Below, in pieces: positions 33,071 to 45,805 of a stretch of DNA of 64,000 nt; positions within the stretch are counted from its first letter, which is position 1; every line of letters begins with the position of its first letter. The position numbers were made by a program, and so were the translations under genes. The notes beneath the pieces are model-generated. The model made no database searches. It was not told the origin of the DNA and worked only from the letters and a program-made list of their open reading frames with translations. Origin of the DNA: Pogona vitticeps (lineage: Eukaryota; Chordata; Lepidosauria; Squamata; Agamidae); NCBI RefSeq assembly GCF_051106095.1, contig NC_135791.1:4102501-4166500 (forward strand). The letters run 5' to 3'.

Positions 33071-33310
33071 GTTATTATCGTGCACCATCAAGTCAATTCT
33101 GACTTACGGTGCCCCTTTCCGGGGGTTTTCTCATACAGGATACTTAGAAGAGGTTGGTTTACCATTCCCTTCTTGTCTGTGGTGCCCTGGGACTGTGCAG
33201 CTTGCCCAAGGCTACACAAGCTGGCTCTTGTCCTGAGAGGCACGGAGGTGAATCAAACTTCCAACCTGTTGTCTCTGCAGACAGATACCCAACCCACTGA
33301 GCCACAGCAG
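33071..33310 (-). mobile_element. tRNA-derived SINE with RTE-like tail (family A)
   Basis: Tail at left (CACCATCAAGTCAATTCTGA), then TTTACCATTCCCTTCTTG, GCAGCTTGCCCAAGGCTAC and a reversed box B region (GAATCAAACTTCCAACC). Near complete. Confidence 0.85.
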
Positions 33311-33625
33311 TTTGGTGGGTAAAAATTGGCAGGGGATCAACTCCCTCCTCCCCAGCCCAGTGCTATGAAAAGCTTCGGCAGTTGGGTTTGAAAGACCAGA
33401 CTGCTCCCAAGGGCAGAAGAGCAGGCCAGCTCAGTTGGCTGGCCACCTTCAATCCATCTGTTTTTTCAGTCCAGCTTAGGTCTGGCCGGGACAGCAAGGG
33501 GTCTTTGCAGACATGGGAAAATCATTCATACTACCAAGTCCCAGAAGCTGCCCTATCAGATTCGGCCATTGGCTATGATGTCTGGAGGATTTTGGATGTT
33601 GTAGTTTGAAAGAATAGTATTTGCC

Positions 33626-33840
<215 letters not shown>

Positions 33841-34420
33841 GCATTTCTATATTGCTGACCTAGCGCAGAACACTACTCTAAGTGGTTTACAGTAAGACAA
33901 CACAACAAAACTCTCCATCCCAGATACCAACAGTAGACACCTCTAAGTAGGTATGACAATACATAAAAAGCCAACATGATGGCAAGATGGGGTACACACA
34001 TACAACATTAACTTTGGTGAGGATGTCCTTGAAGGCTTCTTGAAAAAATACATTATTTTGAACTCCTGGACAGCACAGAGGTTGAGGTTTCTGGCTGCGC
34101 TGTCGGAGGTTGGGCGTTCGATTCCCCCACTGGGCCTCCTTTACAGGCTTGATGATCCTTAGGGGTCCCATCCAGCTCTGCAGTTCTAAGATTGTTAATC
34201 TATGTTAAAACAACATCCTCTTAAAAGATGGAAGGGAGGAGGCCTTATATCCTTCTATTGGGAGCCCATTCCATAAAGAAGGGGCCACCCCTGAGAAGGC
34301 ACCGTTTCTGGTGAAGGTCTTCTTTAGGTTCCCCTGGTGTAGCCGGCCTTGTGAAGAACGAGGTGGTGTGGGCTGATGTTCTGAGGGAGAGAGGCTCCTC
34401 CAGCAATCCAGTTAAATATC
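33841..34420 (-). mobile_element. LINE fragment (CR1/L2 group) split by a SINE
   Basis: GCATTTCTATATTGCTGACC TAGCGCAGAAC and AGTGGTTTACAGTAAGACAA at the left, and AAGATGGAAGGGAGGAGGCC, TTGGGAGCCCATTCCATAAA and GAGAAGGCACC after the SINE, resemble the reversed 3' UTR of a common squamate LINE. The SINE at 34063-34200 interrupts it. Confidence 0.5.
34063..34200 (+). mobile_element. Short tRNA-derived SINE (family B)
   Basis: TCCTGGACAGCACAGAGGTT head, box B GGGCGTTCGATTCCCCC, then CTGGGCCTCCTTTACAGGC and tail GCAGTTCTAAGATTGTTAAT. Confidence 0.88.
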
Positions 34421-36881
34421 AATCAACCATATAAACGAGCCTTCCCTTCCCTTTAATCAAGGTGCTTGCAAGCCATTGATTTAGCTTTCGGTGTGCTGTC
34501 AGGGACAGGACACACCAAACAGGTGGAGCAGCTTTTGTTTCAACTTGTCAGTTCCCACCGCCTCTTCTTTCCACCGTATGATAAGTCAGATCGTCAGATA
34601 TTTATGGTTCGCATACAGTATTTTCTTCCGTCCCATTCGGCATGCTCTTTAAAAGTAAAGCAGCCACAATGCCCAATCGAAATGGAGCAACTCGCTGATT
34701 TTTTTCCCCCAAGCTTCCTGTTGCCAGAAAAAACCCATGAGATCCGTAGAGAAAATTACATGCAAGATTAATTTTTTTAAGGAGGTGGTTGCAATGCGGC
34801 AAAAGGCAGTGAAATTTCCTGACTCTGCCTTCTCCACCTGGAAAGACATGATCTTTGTGGATTCGTCTGTAAAGGAACCTGACCTGCATTTCTCAAGGTG
34901 TGGCTTGGCTGTGGGTCAGGAGACGAATTTTTGCTGGGCTGGGCTGTTTCGACAAGATGAGCATTTCACACCTTGCAAGAGAAAATGGACCTTGCTTTGA
35001 GGATTCACATGCTTCACACTTGACATTTTGGAGATGTAAAATCATGCACAAAGCAAGGCACACGCTCTTCAATGCAGATGGTCAACATGCACATAATTTT
35101 AAAAAACACATATATGAGTAAATATGCTTTAGGTACTTGGGACAAATTGCCTAAATTAGATAAAATGAGTAAATAAGAGTTATGCCTTAGGAAGCATGTG
35201 GAGCAACTGCAGAGAGATTTCAAGAAGGGCTGCAAATCTTCAAACGGACTGCAAAATAAAAACAAGGAGAAAATGCATGTGTGATTCGGAGAAACATCAA
35301 CAAAATGAACGTGGAAAGATTTTTACATCTTGTTTTGGAATTAAGCTGTTCTCTGGACATTGTTGGGCAATTCTTGGCAAAGACGGGCGGGAAAATCTGA
35401 CTATCTGGCTTTCTCGCCCATTCACTAAAGTTTCAAGTTGTTCCTGTTGCATTTGCAAAGAAATCTATCAATGTTGTTAAACTAAAGAAAAGTTATAACT
35501 CTCTGTACTTGCTAAATTCAGATAGTGACAAAGTTAGGTTTGTGGTTTGCTCAGCAGCAGGCTAGGTGTTAAAGGCGAGGAGCCTCTCAGAATAAAAAGG
35601 TGGCAGCCTTAACATAGCATCAGAAGCATGGCTGAGTTCACTAGCATTCAACAGTTGTAACCTGGTTAACTCAAATAAATGGGCATGAGTGGGTCAGGTT
35701 TGACCCCCCCCACTTGGTTTTAATCTCAATAGATGGTTTTAATCTCAACGGATATTTTAACAGCTAGACCACAGGTGAGTATACCATGAAGATAACTGGA
35801 TTTAGCCAGTGTGTATATATAAATTATATATATAATTTATATGGTATATAAAAGTGTTTGTGTGTGTGTGTGCCCTTATCAAATGACCCTGATATCATGC
35901 ATTTAAATGGTGAAAAAAATGGATATTTGAACAAAATGCAATTGTTTTAGGAATTTACCCACATCCACAAATGTCAACATTTTGATGCTGGTTTTAGTTG
36001 TACAAGTGTGTATACATAAAGCAGCTATGTCATAGCTATCTCCCTTTGTTTAGATAATTAGACATGGCATTGAAAACTAATTGATTTGTTATCTGCAGTT
36101 GCCAAGATATCCAATGGAGTTGAAACCTTTGCCTTTAAGGTCAACTTTAATGGGGAAGTAATGAATGCCACCGGATAAGGGAAGGCAAAAACTTCCAGGT
36201 CAGTTCATTTTAAAAGATGATGTCCCAAAATCTTATGTCTTCTGAACTGAAAGAACTGTAAGTTTTAAAAAAGGGGGAGGCGAAGAAGGAAGAAACTGAA
36301 ATATACAGTATTCAGTATTATATTTAAGCCCAGGATTTTGAGTAAACTGCCAAAAATCTGGGTTTGAATTAGTGTGGGTTCAACGGTATTAGTGGTGAAC
36401 TTGGGTTACCAACTTTTTTAAAAAAAAAGGCTCCACATCTTTTTACATATACATGGCAGGAACATTCAGCATGGCCCATACCATGCTGGAGCAACGTGTG
36501 TGAATTGAATTTGATAATTTCAATTTATTTTTGAAGAATCGCCCAACATTTGCTAATCAATTATTAGGGACACAAGGAGGTTGAACGTGACAGCTAAAGA
36601 GACGGACTGTCCCACCGCGAGGCACCGAGGGGGGGGGGGAACCATTGCATCCTGTATTCTCGGCAGATCAAGCTACTTTTGAGGACCCCTGAATCCAACT
36701 GCTTAGCTCCAGCTGAAACAAGCAGATCAAATGGGTGTGTTTTATGTCTCAGTGGATTTACTGTGTCTCTTCTAGTTTTTGATGGGTCTGCTCTAAACTA
36801 AGGATGTCAGAAACTCTCACCATTTCTTCTTGTGGTCAATGAAAAAGGGTGTCTTATATTGAAATCTCCCACTCTAAGAAC
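34421..36881. other. A/T-rich, apparently single-copy stretch
   Basis: No gene and no clear repeats, apart from a TATA-rich palindromic run near 35815-35850 and a short GT run near 35858-35872. Confidence 0.45.
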
Positions 36882-37158
36882 TGCTGGACAGCCCACTGGT
36901 TTCGGTCTCTGGCTGCAAAGCCAGAGGTTGGGAGTTTGAATCTTCCACTCTGCTTCCTTGACAAGGGCTGAACTCAATGATCTATAGCAGTGGTCCTCAA
37001 CCTTGGGCCTCCAGATGTTCTTGGACTTCAACTCCCATAAATCCTGGCCAGCAGAGGTGGTGGTGAAGGCTTCTGGGAGTTGTAGTCCAAGAACATCTGG
37101 AGGCCCAAGGTTGGGGACCACTGATCTACAGGGTCTCTTCCCATTCTGCCATTCTAAG
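36882..37158 (+). mobile_element. Short tRNA-derived SINE (family B), split by a hAT MITE
   Basis: GCTGGACAGCCCACTGGTTT to TTGACAAGGGCTGAACTC precedes the MITE; CAGGGTCTCTTCCCATTCTG to ATTCTAAGG follows it. Removing the MITE and one target copy restores a normal SINE. Another SINE follows at 37165. Confidence 0.88.
36988..37123. mobile_element. Palindromic hAT MITE with 8-bp target duplication
   Basis: The arms of about 50 bp (CAGTGGTCCTCAACCTTGGG and its inverse at the right) are nearly perfect inverted repeats. Flanks ATCTATAG (36980-36987) and ATCTACAG (37124-37131) differ at one base. It is the cleanest of the family in the window. Confidence 0.93.
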
Positions 37159-37164
37159 GTGAAT

Positions 37165-37299
37165 GCTAGATAGCTTGATGGTTTAGGTCTTTAGCTCCAA
37201 AGGCAGAGGTTGAAAGTTTGGTTCCTTGCTGGGCCTCCATGTCAGGGGATGGACTAGATGATCCACAGGGTCCCTTCAAGTTCTGTAGTTCTAAGCTGA
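37165..37299 (+). mobile_element. Short tRNA-derived SINE (family B)
   Basis: CTAGATAGCTTGATGGTTTA, AGGTTGAAAGTTTGGTTCC, GATCCACAGGGTCCCTTC and the tail GTAGTTCTAAGCTGATGATG. It directly follows another copy in the same direction. Confidence 0.82.
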
Positions 37300-37419
37300 T
37301 GATGATGATACAAAGGCAGAATGGTGAGCATGTTTTTTCCCCTGCATCGGGGCAAATCCCTTATCATTTGCACAAAAAAGAAATTTGTATGTCACACAAA
37401 AACCTTGTATTTCGCACAA

Positions 37420-38768
<1,349 letters not shown>

Positions 38769-38910
38769 TCATCATCATTGGCAGTCAAGTCAATTCTGAC
38801 TTATGGTGTCCTTTTTCCGAGTATACCCAGAAGTGGTATCCCATTCCCTTCTTCCGGGGGCATTTTCTGCGACTGTGCAGCTTGCCCAAAGCCACCCAAG
38901 CTATGCAGCC
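38769..38910 (-). mobile_element. tRNA-derived SINE with RTE-like tail (family A), head missing
   Basis: GGCAGTCAAGTCAATTCTGA, ACCCAGAAGTGGTATCCC and GCAGCTTGCCCAAAGCCACC are present. The tRNA head is absent. Confidence 0.8.
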
Positions 38911-38939
38911 ATGTGAAGATCAATTAGGTATTAGCTATT

Positions 38940-39092
38940 AAGGGGACGACAGAGGAACAGATGGTTGGACAGGGTCACCGAAGCGACCAACATGAATTTG
39001 ACCCAACTCCGGGAGGCAGTGGAAGACAGGAGGGCCTGGCGTGCTCTGCTCCATGGGGTCATAGTTGGACACGACTTAACGACTAAACAACA
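38940..39092 (+). mobile_element. BovB (RTE) LINE, 3' fragment
   Basis: AGGGGACGACAGAGGAACAG, CCAACATGAATTTGACCCAA and ACTTAACGACTAAACAACAA match the last 150 bp of the larger BovB copy at 49066-49559. Confidence 0.88.
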
Positions 39093-40372
39093 ACATCATT
39101 ATGGTAATGCCAGGTACTAAACAGCAGTTAAAATATTAACAGTATAAGAAGGATGCAACAGTCGTCTGCCCAGCTAGTAAACAAAGGGTTATAATCAAAT
39201 CCACATTCTCTCGCCTGGTGATTCATCCGAGTGGCTCCGGGTTGGTCGGACTGAATTCCTAAATACAATTTACATGGATACAATTTTTCCAGTAGGGCTT
39301 CCAACGGACCAGGAAAACAAAAGGGATCTGAGCTTTTTCTAGACGCTCGATCTGGAGAAATCGGGAAAGAAATCGACATGGCCAAAGGTGTCGGTCACTT
39401 CCTACTGTTTAGAGACCCAGGTTCTGGCGAAGTTACAAGACCAGCAGCTGCTGGTGGTGGTGGGGGCATAGCAGTCCATCATTTATGGACACCAAAGGCT
39501 CTCATCCTGCTTTCTTTTCTGCCTGACTTTGCCACTGCGTTTCAAAAAAACCCCCATATCCTGCATATTGCTCAGTAGCGATTAACATCATTGCAAGCAG
39601 GCCCTGCCCTTCGCTTCTACCAGCTCAAACCAACATTTATGACAGTAGCTTTGGGTAGCCCGGAAAAACCTGAGCGGCGTGATTTCTACATTCGGGGCTG
39701 TCATTAAAGCCTGCGGAAAAAGTGGGCAACCCTGTTCGTACCTTGATCCTAATTACCCAGCCGGGAGTCTGACTCCCGGATTTCTGGGAGTCAAAAAGCA
39801 GCTACTTCTTTAAGTGGGTGCTACACATTTTTCTACTCTCTGCCAGAACTTGCTCAAAGCAAACAGTTTTATAACTGTGCAGCTCCGGCCTCTGCATTCC
39901 ACGCAGTTCTTAAATGGGAGTTCACTGGCAGGGGGAGGGCATGACAGGTGAGCTGTCGGTCTACGGTGAAGGATTCCGGAGCAATTATTAACCTCTTAAC
40001 TGCCAAGGCACTGGGAAGCCAGTGGCAGTCAGTGGCTACTGGGCTGCTATGTGTAGCAAAAGGTATGTGACCCCTTAAAGAATAACCTGTTTCTTTTGGT
40101 GTGTACCTTCACTGGTCACAGTACCCTTTGTCAGCCGTACAGTATATCCAAGGTATTCGCATTTTAGTGTTTCTGAATCCCATTTTCTGCAAAATATCAC
40201 CATTCTTCATAGAATACTCTCTCTCTCTTTTTTTTTTTTGGCACAACGTGAAATTTTTTTGGTGCAAAATTCAATTTTTCAGCAATTTAAAAAAAGCCCC
40301 CCCACCAAAAAAAAAATGAAAAACAAGCAACGCTCTTCTAATTTTGCCCAGTCTGGGGAATTCTGGGGGGAC
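39093..40372. other. No gene recognised
   Basis: No supported frame or repeat over 1.3 kb, apart from short homopolymer runs near 40220-40315. Confidence 0.45.
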
Positions 40373-40385
40373 ATGTTGCATCCTA

Positions 40386-40727
40386 AAAAGGTAAAGGTTC
40401 ACCTTGACAATTTTTGTCCAGTTGTGTTCGACTCTAGGGGGCGGTGCTCATCCCCGTTTCCAAGCCATAGAGCCAGCGTTTGTCCGAAGACAATCTTCCG
40501 TGGTCACGTGGCCAGTGCGACTTAGACACGGAACACTGTTACCTTCCCACCGAGGTGGTCCCTATTTATCTACTCACATTTGCATGCTTTCGAACTGCTA
40601 GCTTGGCGGGAGCTGGGACAACCGACAGGCGCTCACTCCGTCGCGTGGATTCGATCTTATGACTGGTGGTCTTCTGACCCTGCAGCACAGGCTTCTGCGG
40701 TTTAGCCCGCAGCGCCACCACGTCCCT
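40386..40727 (-). mobile_element. Sauria-type SINE, full length, with 13-bp target duplication
   Basis: The tail GGTAAAGGTTCACCTTGACA, body GGTCACGTGGCCAGTGCGAC and head (reverse of CCCGCAGCGCCACCACGTCC) are all present. ATGTTGCATCCTA lies on both sides (40373-40385 and 40728-40740). The exact duplication suggests this is the youngest of the three copies. Confidence 0.95.
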
Positions 40728-40828
40728 ATGTTGCATCCTACCTTACAATAAACAAATGAGAAAAATATATCTGCACCTCTTTGTTCTAAGAACTGATCAT
40801 AGCTGAGCTACACCCTGAGCACTTTTAT

Positions 40829-40955
40829 ATGTAGCTCAGTGGGCTTGGTATCTGGCTGCGGAGGTTGAGTGTTCGAATCCCCGCCGTGCCTCCTTGACAG
40901 TGGCTATCCGTCACTATAAGGTCACTTCCGGCCCTGCAGTTCTAAGATTATTATA
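40829..40955 (+). mobile_element. Short tRNA-derived SINE (family B)
   Basis: Box A TAGCTCAGTGGGCTTGG, box B GAGTGTTCGAATCCCCG, CTCCTTGACAGTGGCTATC and tail GCAGTTCTAAGATTATTAT. Confidence 0.87.
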
Positions 40956-41521
40956 AGGACAAAAGGAGGAAGAAAAATTTGTCCAAGCAACGGTATTTAG
41001 TCCAACCTTGTCTGCCATCAGGCGTACACACCCTCAGCAGACTCATCGTGTGTCATATTATGGATTGCTTTTGGATTATTATGAATGTTTCTCTTGACAA
41101 CAATAACAGTGATTCCCCCCCCCTTCTAATTCATCTTGGAGGTTAGAAATCCTCTTGGTTGCTCTGCCTTTGTATACAACATTTGTCAACACCGATGCTA
41201 TGCTGTATTCATGCGAATGCTACATTTTCTAGCCAAGAAATTCCACCTCTTTTATATTCCCATTTATTTTGCCTTGAATGATCAGCTGTATCAATCGGCA
41301 CTTTTCACGTAGCATTCCATAGCCAAAGCATTCCAGTTTACTTCATTTTATGTGTTAATGATTTCTTGGTCTTTATTCACTGATCATAATATTTCTCCAC
41401 TGTTCACCATCTCATTCCAAATAACTGTGAACATCCTGTGATATAGCCACATCTCAAACACAACTGTCTTTTCACCAGTTTTCTATTCAACATCATGTAA
41501 TAAAGCAAGAACATGTAACAC

Positions 41522-41772
41522 TAGAGACGGACACGAACTGCGGATTCGGGTGATTCGTGCCCATTTGTTTATTGGACAAACAAGTGTTCGTCACTCTGAA
41601 GCCCCACCTCCTTCAGTGGGCACCCAATCAGATACAGATCCCAGAGGAAGCAGGGCAGGGAAGCGAGGATGCTACTTCTGAATAGGCGCCCACCAGAGGA
41701 GAGCTTTGAACCTCCAGACACCTATTTGGTTGATAAGCAATCCAGCACGAACCCAGTATGTGCCCAACTCTA
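41522..41772. mobile_element. MITE-like element with GGGCACGAA-type ends
   Basis: TAGAGACGGACACGAACTG at the left and the reverse of CAGTATGTGCCCAACTCTA at the right are inverted. The family's typical end (TAGRGATGGGCACGAA, from memory) is common in squamates. Related ends occur at 48702, 54038 and 59113. Confidence 0.55.
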
Positions 41773-42129
41773 CATAGCGCCATAACACGTACAGTGCAAA
41801 GCCAATTTTATCTTTTTGTTTTATGTTCCATAATTCATCTTAAGGAAAGTGCTCTAGGCCAAATCCATTCTGACTTCTATGACACAGCTACAATCCTTCT
41901 ATTTATTCAACCAAATTCTAAGATTGGTCACACTCCATGCTTTCCTTTGGCATTCTTCAATGGCATTAAAAGATAATTTAATGGATCAGCATCTATTTAT
42001 TATTCTACATAACTGATAGTAATGTATCATATATGGCATTTTATGTATTTTATAAAAACTTAACATTACCCCAGTCTATAAGTTAGTGTTGTAGGGCTTT
42101 GGTTACTATACTAGTTACATTTAAAATTA

Positions 42130-42556
42130 CAGTGGTGCCTCGCTAGACAGTTACCCCGCATGACAATTTTTTCGCTAGACATTGACTTTTTGCGATTGCT
42201 ATAGTGATTCGCAAAACAGTGATTCCTATAGGGGAATTTCGCTGGACAATGTTTGGTCCCTGCTTCGCAAACCAATTTTCGCTAGATGACGATTTTGACA
42301 GCTTCCTCCGCGCTCGCAAAACAGGTGTTTTCGGGACCTAAGCTTCGCAAGACAGCAATTTAAACAGCTGATCGGCGGTTCACAAAGAGGCCTTCCTATG
42401 GCCGATCTTTGCTAGACAACGACGATTCTTCCCGATTGGAACGCATTAAACAGGTTTCAATGCATTCCAATGGGGAAATGCTTTTCGCTAGACAATGATT
42501 TCGCTAAACAGTGATTTCAGTGGAATGGATTATCATCGTCCAACGAGGCACCACTG
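42130..42556 (+). mobile_element. Tigger-like nonautonomous transposon, 427 bp, copy 1
   Basis: It begins CAGTGGTGCCTCGCTAGAC and ends GAGGCACCACTG, with TA on each side as in Tc1/mariner and pogo insertions. CGCTAGACA and TTCGCAAAAC motifs recur through it. It has the same length and orientation as 54134-54560, and carries no transposase. Confidence 0.92.
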
Positions 42557-42572
42557 TAACTTGGAAAAGGAG

Positions 42573-42714
42573 GCTGGTATTATTAGCCCCATTTTGCAGG
42601 TGGGAGACTAAAGAAAGATTGACTGATTGTGGATTTGCCTAGAGATTTCTTGGCTAAGGTATGATTTGAATCAGGAATGTCCTCAGTCACTTTCTTATAG
42701 ACCACGTGGTATCC
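42573..42714 (-). mobile_element. MIR (CORE-SINE) remnant
   Basis: TATTATTAGCCCCATTTTGC AGGTGGGAGACTAAAG, then GGATTTGCCTAGAG and ATGATTTGAATCAGGA, follow the reverse of the MIR core as I remember it. It is very old and runs into another SINE at 42716. Confidence 0.55.
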
Positions 42715-42715
42715 A

Positions 42716-42900
42716 TCATGATGTAGTGAACAGAGTGATGGACTAGGGCTCTGGAGCTCAGCGTTTGAATTCCCACTTGGCCATGGTAACTCATGGGGGG
42801 AGTGAAATTCGTAAAGCCACTCCTCAAATAGCTTACTTACCTTGAAAGCCCTTCTAGGGTTGCTTTAAGTCAATTGAGACTTGAAGGCACCTAGTTGCTG
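42716..42900 (+). mobile_element. MIR-like tRNA-derived SINE (family D)
   Basis: ATCATGATGTAGTGAACAGA GTGATGGACTAGG head, CTCAGCGTTTGAATTCCCAC box B region, GCCACTCCTCAAATAGCTTA and tail GTTGCTTTAAGTCAATTGAG. Same family as 29921-30107. Confidence 0.72.
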
Positions 42901-43599
42901 ACTAAGAGAACGCCAAAATTTATCTGAGTATCTCTTTGCCTCTAGTTGAAATTTTCTCCACTAAGCTATAACTGGCGGTGGAGCGGCGCACTGCGAAATC
43001 CAGAAACTTATCATGATATTTGCTAAGCCTCCAAGGCCTTACCTTCAAACATATTTCTGAACTGCTGTCCCCGTATCAAGAAACCCTTGAACAGCAGCTT
43101 AAATTTCTACCAGCACCAGGTCTTTTGTGAAGCTAATGGATCTCAATAGTCCATTCAAGCTACCCTAAAGTATCTGGATTAAAACTAGGATAGCTCACGG
43201 CAAGACAGTGGGGCAGAAAAAGCCACCTCTCAACCCCAAATACTGTGAGGTTTCCAGCTAAACTCAGAGAGAAATCTGAGGGGTGTGTGTGATAGATACC
43301 CCATCCCTGTGGATAAGAGAATTGTGGCATATTAGTCCACTGAACTTTTTCTCCACCGTATTAGACTCTAGAAAACCAGGGTTCCTTCTGCGTGAGGAAA
43401 AGGTTTTTGGGGGAGTCAGGTATTCCTCCAATCCATGGCGAGTCCCTCAGGATGAACAGTGGCTGCACAGTCCTTGTGTGGGCAGAAGATTTCAGAGGAA
43501 ACAGGCACACCTCAGACGTCCTGCTCACCCACTTCTTATCTTCTGCTATGCACCCTCTTGAACATCTTTTCCTCTCTCTCTTTCTATACATCAGGTATG

Positions 43600-43706
43600 G
43601 GCAAGGTGTGGCCCTCAGGATGTTGTCAGACTACCAGTTCTAGCGTTCCTCCCCATGGCTATGCTGACTAGGAGTGATGGGCGCCGTAGTCTCACGGCCC
43701 CTGGAA
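43600..43706. mobile_element. Palindromic MITE, degenerate
   Basis: GGTGTGGCCCTCAGGATGTT GTCAGACTACCAG at the left and GGGCGCCGTAGTCTCACGGC at the right fit the arms of the reptile MITE with TGGACTACAACTCC arms. Poorly preserved. Confidence 0.45.
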
Positions 43707-45179
43707 AGCCTCCGTTTCACTCCCCCTCCCCTGCTGTTCACAGTTCCCTTCGCCTGTTCGGAGAAAGAACATTTCAGCGATGACCTAAAATCCAGTCTTT
43801 CGACACCGAGTTAGACACGCCAAACAAAAGTATGGAAACATGAGGCAAAACAGCACCTTCGGGTGCCGTTCCATCTAAGGAATGGAGATTTCCAATAAGA
43901 AACTAGTACAGGCAGGGACGGCTCAAAACTGAAAGTTTAAGTTTAAAATTAACTGAGCAGTGTTCGGTGGATCTTTTTTTTTTTGTTAGAGGAGCAACCC
44001 TACTGCTTTATAAAGTTTGGTCCTTACAAGGGAATACATTCCATTGAATACAATAGGACTGGCTTCTATTGTTAAGTAAGCATAAGATGGCACTGTTTAT
44101 TTTTTCTCTTAGTTTATGAACTCTCTCCCTCTCTGGTTCACTCTCTCTCTCTCTGAAGGGAAGGTCTGAAGAGGTGCCCGGCTCCAAGCATTCTAAAATG
44201 ACTTTCACCGGATCATGCCGAAAGAAAGAGCGAGGAGACAATCCGCTCCCCCAAACAGTGTAGTGACTCCTTCTCTCCTTGTCTAACCGGTGTCATCAAA
44301 CCTGCCACTCTTTTCGAGTTTCAAGCCTCAAACCCCACCTGGCACCGAAGTGAGTCAAACCACTTAAACAGAAGCTTGTGTAGGGAAGCCCAGCTCTCTC
44401 TTATAACGTACACGAGACACACACGCACCCAGCTTTTGCCACAACTCACTCCCCACTCCCTTGCAAACTGAGCAAAAATCTACCAGCCAGGTGGTTTTGA
44501 TTTGCTCTTTGGCAACCCGGTCGCCCGACTGCTGCCAGGCGGATGTAAAACCGAACAACAACCGGACTCCGTTTGTGTCGAAGAAAATGCCTCTCTGGAA
44601 CGTGATCCCCTTGAAATAATCAATCTGTCATTATTATTAACTGAGCTGAACACACTTCGGTCAAGTTTACTGTACCAAAAAGCACCAAAGCTGAGTCTTG
44701 CATTATCCTTGCTGGGCTGGTTATAGTTCTTAACAATAAATCAGTGTTTCCAGTTTTTGTTAAAAAGAGAGAGAGAGAGAGAAAGGAAAGAGGGATCTGT
44801 CTGTCTATCTGTCTGTCTTCTGAATCTTTCCTTACTTTGCCAGGAAGAAGAAGAAAGAGAAAAGAAGAAGCAGAAGTAGCAAGTAGCTATTGCTCTTAAG
44901 TTCTGCTCACCAGTTCAGAATCTTCCTTGGCCTTGACCAGGTCTTGCTAGCGTCACCCAGTGAAAAGCAGGGGGCTTTCTCCCTGAAGGCAGGACCCGGT
45001 AGCTGTCAGGTTTATGCCATGAAACTTTTTCTCTCTCTCTCTCTTGCATAGGGCAGCACGCAAGCAGTCCAGCTCATGGCACCCTAAAGAGCTGCCTTAT
45101 TTTTGTGTGACTAATAAGGGTGGGGCTAAGTCCTAAGGCTTGTGAAAGGGGAAAGGAATCCTTTTTTGAGCAGTGAAGG

Positions 45180-45207
45180 CGGTGTGTTTGTGTGTGTGTG
45201 TGTGTGC
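45180..45207. repeat. (GT)n microsatellite
   Basis: Short GT run, slightly interrupted, continuing as GCATGTGCGTGCATG. Confidence 0.85.
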
Positions 45208-45544
45208 ATGTGCGTGCATGTACGGAGCAGAGTTTAGGTTTTGCTCAGCCAGTTTTTACAGCTGATTTGGTGTCCAAAAGGTGCCTGGAGCCTCTGCACC
45301 AGAGCTTCGGCCCTCAAAAAGCTGGCATAGCAAAGAATCAATTTCTTCCCATCATACCATAAGAGATACTTCTTTTCTTTTTTTGAAGTTAACCTGTGTT
45401 CAACCAGGGTTCAAGAAAGCTGCATTTTAGACACTAAACTCAAGAACCTCCCCCACCTGCAGAACCGTGTGCTGGGCATATCTGAAAGTTGTAGTCTAAC
45501 AATGTAACTTTTTCAAGCTTTGGAGCTGGTCCAGTAGCGGGGAT

Positions 45545-45805
45545 ACTGGCAAGTCTTTGAGTCTCAGTCCCAAGTCTCAAGTCCCGAGTCTTTGGAATCA
45601 AGTCCCAAGTCCCACGCCCCAAGTCTGAGTCCCTATTAAAAATAAGCTTTTTCCCTCCAGAAAAAAAAGGAGAGAGTGGTTGGGTTCTGAGTCGCACGTC
45701 AAGCTGGAGTCATTGGGAAAAGCAAAACAAAATGGAGTTGAGTCTGAATCAAGGTACTAGGGCAACTTAAGTCCAACTGAACAGCGAGTCCGGTGATTCG
45801 AGTCC
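45545..45805 (+). repeat. AAGTCC-rich interspersed repeat, copy 2
   Basis: Same element as 3001-3265 in the opposite orientation, 42 kb away. The shared middle CTGAGTCCCTATTAAAAA and the common GAGTCCCC end show these are two insertions of one family rather than chance simple sequence. Confidence 0.75.

Larger units (their letters stand above)
42901..45544. other. Largely unrecognised stretch
   Basis: It contains one degenerate MITE (43600-43706), a possible trace of another repeat (44023-44092), GA tracts (44765-44785, 44845-44875) and a GT run. No coding sequence supported. Confidence 0.45.
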
